Translations under genes and position numbers: made by a program | NCBI RefSeq assembly: GCF_002813455.1 | Contig: NZ_PHHE01000001.1 | Location: 4,081,001-4,145,000, forward strand | DNA from: Pseudomonas baetica | GTDB taxonomy: Bacteria; Pseudomonadota; Gammaproteobacteria; Pseudomonadales; Pseudomonadaceae | DNA length: 64,000 bases | Direction: 5' to 3' | Part shown: positions 59,526 through 64,000 of the stretch, in pieces | Numbering within the stretch: position 1 is the stretch's first letter | How the letters are laid out: each line of letters begins with the position of its first letter | The notes under the pieces: model-generated | The model's database searches: none | Told to the model about the DNA's origin: nothing | Seen by the model: only the letters and a program-made list of their open reading frames with translations

Positions 59526-60494
59526 TTACCGTGGCCAGCGCTTTGTCAGCTGTGCTGCGCGTTCCTGGGCCTGACGATATTCAGCGTCCAGACGCGTGAT
59601 CAACTGATCCACGCCTGGCAGATCGTCGATCTGTCCCACGCCTTGGCCGGCCGACCACACGGTCTTCCAGGCTTTGGCTTCGTCGCTGATCGGTTTGAGC
59701 TTGTCACCGAAATTCACTTCGCCTTTGCCTTGCAGCGCGGCCATGTCGAAACCCGCTGCCTCCAGGCTTTGACGCATGAAACTTGCCGGAACACCCGACA
59801 CTGCTGGAGTGTGGATGATGTCTGCTGCTTTGGCTGTCAGCAGCATCTCCTTGTAGGCGTCAGGTGCATGACTTTCAGTGGTGCCGATAAATCGTGTGCC
59901 GAAGTAGGCCAAATCCGCGCCGAGCATTTGTGCGGCGAGAATCTCATGGCCGTGGTTAAGACATCCCGCAAGCAGCAGGGTTTTATCGAAGAACTCGCGG
60001 ATCTCGGCGATCAGCGCAAACGGGCTCCAGGTACCGGCATGGCCACCGGCGCCGGCTGCGACCGCAATCAGACCGTCGACACCGGCCTCAGCGGCTTTTT
60101 CCGCGTGGCGGCGTGTGGTCACGTCGTGGAAGACCAGGCCGCCATAGCTGTGCACCGCGTCGACCAATTCCTTCACCGCGCCGAGGCTGGTGATGACGAT
60201 CGGCACCTTGTGCTCCACGCAAATGGCCAGATCCGCCTGCAGGCGCGGATTACTGTTGTGCACGATCAGGTTCACCGCATAAGGCGCGGGGTTGTCCAGT
60301 GTCGCCAGTCCCGCTTCGATCTCTTCCAGCCAGCCTTTGAACCCGCTACTTTCGCGCTGGTTCAGCGCTGGAAAACTGCCGACTACGCCATTACGGCAAC
60401 AAGCCAGCACCAATTGCGGATTGGAGATGAGGAACATCGGCGCTGCCACAACCGGCAATCGCAGACGTTGTTCGAGCAGAGCGGGCAGCGACAT
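59526..60494 (-). CDS. nitronate monooxygenase family protein
   Basis: The 322-residue FMN-dependent TIM barrel has PVVAAPMFLISNPQLV at the start, the FMN-phosphate motif AAGAGGHAGTWSPFAL and the metal/flavin region LAYFGTRFIGTTESHA. It oxidises alkyl nitronates such as 3-nitropropionate derivatives, though the native substrate is uncertain. Full length for class I-like members. Confidence 0.9.
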   Translation of the reverse strand: MSLPALLEQRLRLPVVAAPMFLISNPQLVLACCRNGVVGSFPALNQRESSGFKGWLEEIEAGLATLDNPAPYAVNLIVHNSNPRLQADLAICVEHKVPIVITSLGAVKELVDAVHSYGGLVFHDVTTRRHAEKAAEAGVDGLIAVAAGAGGHAGTWSPFALIAEIREFFDKTLLLAGCLNHGHEILAAQMLGADLAYFGTRFIGTTESHAPDAYKEMLLTAKAADIIHTPAVSGVPASFMRQSLEAAGFDMAALQGKGEVNFGDKLKPISDEAKAWKTVWSAGQGVGQIDDLPGVDQLITRLDAEYRQAQERAAQLTKRWPR

Positions 60495-60527
60495 TGGAGG
60501 TACCCCGAAGTGTTGTGTTTGTTGAAG

Positions 60528-60956
60528 TTAGAACGGTTTGACCACGACCAGAATTACGATAGCCAGCAATATCAGAACCGGCACTTCATTGAACCAGCGA
60601 TAAAAGACATGGCTGCGGGTGTTCTCGCCACGGGCGAAACGTTTTACCTGCGCGCCGCACATATGGTGGTAGCCGATCAGCAAGACGACGAGGGTCAATT
60701 TGGCGTGAATCCAGCCGCCCATGCTGAAGAGGCTCGGGTTGAGATAGATCAGCCAGCCACCGAAGATCAGCGTGGCGATCATCGCCGGGCCCATGATGCC
60801 GCGATACAGCTTGCGCTCCATGACGCTGAAGCGTTCTTTGCTGACCGTATCTTCACTTTGTGCGTGATAAACGAACAGTCTTGGCAGATAGAACAGGCCG
60901 GCAAACCAGCAGACGACGCTGACGATGTGAAACGCTTTGATCCATAGATAGAGCAT
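60528..60956 (-). CDS. hemJ: protoporphyrinogen oxidase HemJ
   Basis: ATG 60956 (MLYLWIKAFHIVSVVCWFAG); GTG seven codons earlier is open. The 142-residue membrane protein has four helices, the conserved histidine in KAFHIVSVVCWF, and HAKLTLVVLLIGYHHMCG. HemJ oxidises protoporphyrinogen IX in heme synthesis; the protein is of the UPF0093 family. It is divergent from argC. Confidence 0.9.
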   Translation of the reverse strand: MLYLWIKAFHIVSVVCWFAGLFYLPRLFVYHAQSEDTVSKERFSVMERKLYRGIMGPAMIATLIFGGWLIYLNPSLFSMGGWIHAKLTLVVLLIGYHHMCGAQVKRFARGENTRSHVFYRWFNEVPVLILLAIVILVVVKPF

Positions 60957-61025
60957 TTTAGTTATTCCCAGGTTCACGGTAGTCGGGATAGTAGAGGCTT
61001 GAGCGTCCGCACGTCACCTTGACGG

Positions 61026-61054
61026 TTGTCGCAGGGCCGCGCGGCCCCTATTAT
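61026..61054 (+). promoter_or_regulatory. candidate sigma-70 promoter of argC
   Basis: TTGTCG (4/6) and TATTAT (5/6) are spaced by exactly 17 bases. Expected start near 61061 leaves a 30-base leader before argC. Confidence 0.5.
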
Positions 61055-61090
61055 CGACGGCTTTCCAGTGGGTTCGTTGAGGGCAGGTTT

Positions 61091-62128
61091 ATGGTCAAGG
61101 TCGGTATCGTCGGCGGCACGGGTTACACCGGTGTCGAACTGCTGCGTCTTTTGGCACAGCATCCGCAGGCAGAGGTGGTAGTCATCACTTCCCGATCCGA
61201 GGCCGGTCTGGCCGTGGCTGACATGTACCCTAACCTGCGCGGTCACTACGACGGCCTGGCTTTCAGCGTGCCGGACATCAAGACGCTCGGTGCTTGCGAC
61301 GTAGTGTTCTTCGCCACGCCGCACGGTGTGGCTCACGCTCTGGCGGGTGAATTGCTGGCGGCGGGCACCAAGGTCATCGATCTGTCCGCGGACTTCCGTC
61401 TGCAAGACGCCGAGGAGTGGGCCAAGTGGTACGGTCAGCCACACGGTGCGCCTGAGTTGCTGGACGAAGCGGTCTATGGCCTGCCGGAAGTCAATCGCGA
61501 GCAAATCAAGAAAGCTCGCCTGATCGCGGTGCCGGGTTGCTATCCGACGGCTACGCAACTGGGTTTCCTGCCGCTGCTTGAGGCGGGTCTGGCCGATGCC
61601 TCGCGTCTGATCGCCGACTGCAAATCCGGTGTCAGCGGTGCCGGTCGTGGTGCGGCTGTAGGCTCGCTGTACTCGGAGACGTCGGAAAGCATGAAAGCTT
61701 ATGCGGTGAAAGGTCACCGTCATCTGCCGGAAATTCGCCAAGGCTTGCGCCGCGCGGCGGGGGGAAAGGATGTTGGTCTGACTTTCGTCCCGCATCTGAC
61801 CCCGATGATTCGTGGCATTCATTCCACGCTCTACGCCAATGTGGTTGATCGCTCGGTCGATCTGCAGGCGCTGTTCGAAAAGCGTTATGCCAACGAACCG
61901 TTCGTCGATGTAATGCCGGCCGGCAGCCATCCGGAAACTCGTAGTGTGCGGGGTGCCAACGTTTGCCGTATCGCGGTTCACCGTCCGCAGGATGGCGATC
62001 TGGTGGTGGTGTTGTCGGTGATCGACAATCTGGTCAAAGGCGCGTCGGGTCAGGCGGTGCAGAACATGAACATCCTGTTTGGGCTGGATGAACGTTTTGG
62101 TCTGTCCCACGCCGGCATGCTGCCGTAA
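61091..62128 (+). CDS. argC: N-acetyl-gamma-glutamyl-phosphate reductase
   Basis: ATG 61091 ([20 protein letters not shown]); 24 upstream codons are unsupported. The 345-residue enzyme makes N-acetylglutamate semialdehyde in arginine synthesis. NADP loop VGGTGYTG, nucleophile cysteine in [13 protein letters not shown], and catalytic histidine in [10 protein letters not shown]. Confidence 0.97.
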   Translation: MVKVGIVGGTGYTGVELLRLLAQHPQAEVVVITSRSEAGLAVADMYPNLRGHYDGLAFSVPDIKTLGACDVVFFATPHGVAHALAGELLAAGTKVIDLSADFRLQDAEEWAKWYGQPHGAPELLDEAVYGLPEVNREQIKKARLIAVPGCYPTATQLGFLPLLEAGLADASRLIADCKSGVSGAGRGAAVGSLYSETSESMKAYAVKGHRHLPEIRQGLRRAAGGKDVGLTFVPHLTPMIRGIHSTLYANVVDRSVDLQALFEKRYANEPFVDVMPAGSHPETRSVRGANVCRIAVHRPQDGDLVVVLSVIDNLVKGASGQAVQNMNILFGLDERFGLSHAGMLP

Positions 62129-62144
62129 CACTTTATCCGGCACA

Positions 62145-62175
62145 GCAAAAAGGCCCGTTGAACGGGCCTTTTTGC
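62145..62175 (+). terminator. Rho-independent terminator of argC
   Basis: GCAAAAAGGCCCGTT and AACGGGCCTTTTTGC are a near-perfect hairpin with an ending T-run, 17 bases after the argC stop. Confidence 0.93.
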
Positions 62176-62215
62176 ATTCAGAACCGGTGATCGGGTTTAT
62201 TGATATACCGTAACA

Positions 62216-62240
62216 ATAGTTGACCGATTTTCTCGGACAA
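62216..62240 (+). promoter_or_regulatory. candidate IscR type-1 box upstream of erpA
   Basis: The 25 bases match the published type-1 IscR pattern (ATASYYGACTRWWWYAGTCRRSTAT, positions compared one by one) at 19. The left half is near perfect, the right half degraded. It covers the -35 of the erpA promoter, the right place for repression by holo-IscR, as for erpA in E. coli. Confidence 0.45.
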
Positions 62241-62249
62241 GCGGATAAT
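62220..62249 (+). promoter_or_regulatory. sigma-70 promoter of erpA
   Basis: TTGACC (5/6) and GATAAT (5/6) with an 18-base spacer. A start near 62256 leaves a leader of about 40 bases with the SD GGGAGA. Confidence 0.6.
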
Positions 62250-62296
62250 GCGCGTCATCACGCATTATGGCGGCGTAACGCCGGGAGATAGTCAGC

Positions 62297-62647
62297 ATGA
62301 GCGTCGAATCCTTCACCCCCACGGCTTTGCAATTCACCCACGGTGCCGCGCACAAGGTGAAGAGCCTGGTCGATGAAGAGGGGAATGATCGCTTGAAGCT
62401 GCGCGTATTCGTTACGGGCGGCGGTTGTTCAGGGTTTCAGTACGGTTTCACCTTCGATGAAGATGTGGCCGAGGACGACACCATCGTCGAGCGCGAAGGC
62501 GTGAGCCTGGTGGTTGATCCGATGAGCTTTCAGTACCTCGCGGGTGCCGAAGTGGACTACCAGGAAGGTCTGGAAGGTTCGCGTTTCGTGATCAAGAACC
62601 CGAACGCCACCACGACCTGTGGTTGCGGGTCTTCGTTCTCGATCTGA
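62297..62647 (+). CDS. erpA: iron-sulfur cluster insertion protein ErpA
   Basis: The 116-residue A-type carrier has the three cluster cysteines in [13 protein letters not shown] and [11 protein letters not shown]. It delivers [4Fe-4S] clusters to target enzymes, including those for isoprenoid synthesis. The start has GGGAGA nine bases before. Confidence 0.95.
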   Translation: MSVESFTPTALQFTHGAAHKVKSLVDEEGNDRLKLRVFVTGGGCSGFQYGFTFDEDVAEDDTIVEREGVSLVVDPMSFQYLAGAEVDYQEGLEGSRFVIKNPNATTTCGCGSSFSI

Positions 62648-62668
62648 TCGCATTTCGCTGCATACAAT

Positions 62669-62706
62669 AAAACGCCGCAGAGCCTTGGGTTCTGCGGCGT
62701 TTTTTT
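62669..62706. terminator. bidirectional terminator between erpA and anmK
   Basis: AAAACGCCGCAGA and TCTGCGGCGTTTTTTT flank a nine-base loop, 22 bases after erpA and 18 bases from the anmK stop. T-runs face both ways, stronger on plus. Confidence 0.92.
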
Positions 62707-62723
62707 GTTGTCGGCGTTTTTGT

Positions 62724-63818
<1,095 letters not shown>

Positions 63819-64000
63819 TTAGCGCTTGCTCGAGGCCAGCATGGTGGCCTTCTCTTGATCCATGCGCGCCATCAAAGGCTGGCTTTGAGCCAGGAAGCGG
63901 GCGCGTTCGGCCTTGGCAATCGGATCGGCCATTGGCAACTTCTGGCCCAGTGGATCAACGTGAACACCGTTGACCTGGAACTCATAGTGCAAGTGCGGGC
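63819..64000 (-). CDS. M23 family metallopeptidase, C-terminal end (partial)
   Basis: Only the last 59 residues are inside: HYEFQVNGVHVDPLGQKLPM then ADPIAKAERARFLAQ, ending MLASSKR. HYEF carries the second-site histidine of the LytM/M23 zinc centre. Matches the OapA/MepM-like endopeptidase next to anmK in Pseudomonas. The rest lies beyond the window edge. Confidence 0.85.
   Translation of the reverse strand, partial: PHLHYEFQVNGVHVDPLGQKLPMADPIAKAERARFLAQSQPLMARMDQEKATMLASSKR

Overview
The window is chromosomal DNA of a fluorescent-group Pseudomonas (P. fluorescens or P. putida type). The evidence is gene content and order that closely follow the P. aeruginosa PA0575-PA0609 and PA0649-PA0667 blocks (from established knowledge, not a search), high GC, and many REP/REPIN palindromes of the GTGGGAGCGGGCTTGCTCGCGAA type. 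Two genes are cut by the window edges: a DUF294/CBS protein on the left and an M23 peptidase on the right.

Layout. 1-6000 is the accessory-looking part: a lone receiver protein, an IS256-family element with 24-bp inverted repeats, an Lrp/AsnC regulator, a two-gene HipA-like kinase + DUF3037 module in lower-GC DNA, and a small DUF3077 gene behind a strongly folded leader. 6355-18983 holds tRNA-Ile(CAU), rmcA (c-di-GMP redox sensor), the macromolecular synthesis genes rpsU-dnaG-rpoD, then tsaD, plsY, folB-folK and cca. 19047-23920 is the stress operon prkA-yeaH-spoVR. 24218-31828 is a minus-strand series, glpE, apaG-apaH, lptD-surA-pdxA-rsmA, with overlapping start and stop codons. 31959-34415 is amgK-murU-djlA. 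35615-43619 is a sensor kinase/response regulator pair and an ABC importer matching agtSR-agtABCD (4-aminobutyrate and 5-aminovalerate uptake), interspersed with REPINs. 43843-53058 holds an iron alcohol dehydrogenase, rpe-gph-trpE, the esterase autotransporter estA, and trpGDC. 53195-64000 holds a lipoate-ligase-like gene, vfr, osmC, speD, coq7, HIT, SDR, DUF805, nitronate monooxygenase, hemJ, argC, erpA and anmK.

How the genes work together. amgK, murU and anmK serve peptidoglycan recycling. lptD and surA serve outer-membrane assembly. trpE and trpGDC are split, but each is preceded by a Trp-codon leader peptide of the same design. The trpE leader is in frame with, and forms the C-terminal tail of, the upstream gph gene, so Gph translation reads through the trp control codons.

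Most interesting signals: the HipA-like/DUF3037 pair, the gph-trpE leader overlap, the folded leader of the DUF3077 gene (long-range stem plus UUCG tetraloop hairpin), a candidate IscR type-1 box over the erpA promoter, two palindromes in the prkA leader, and covarying REPIN subtypes. All function calls rest on motif and synteny recognition by eye; no search was run.
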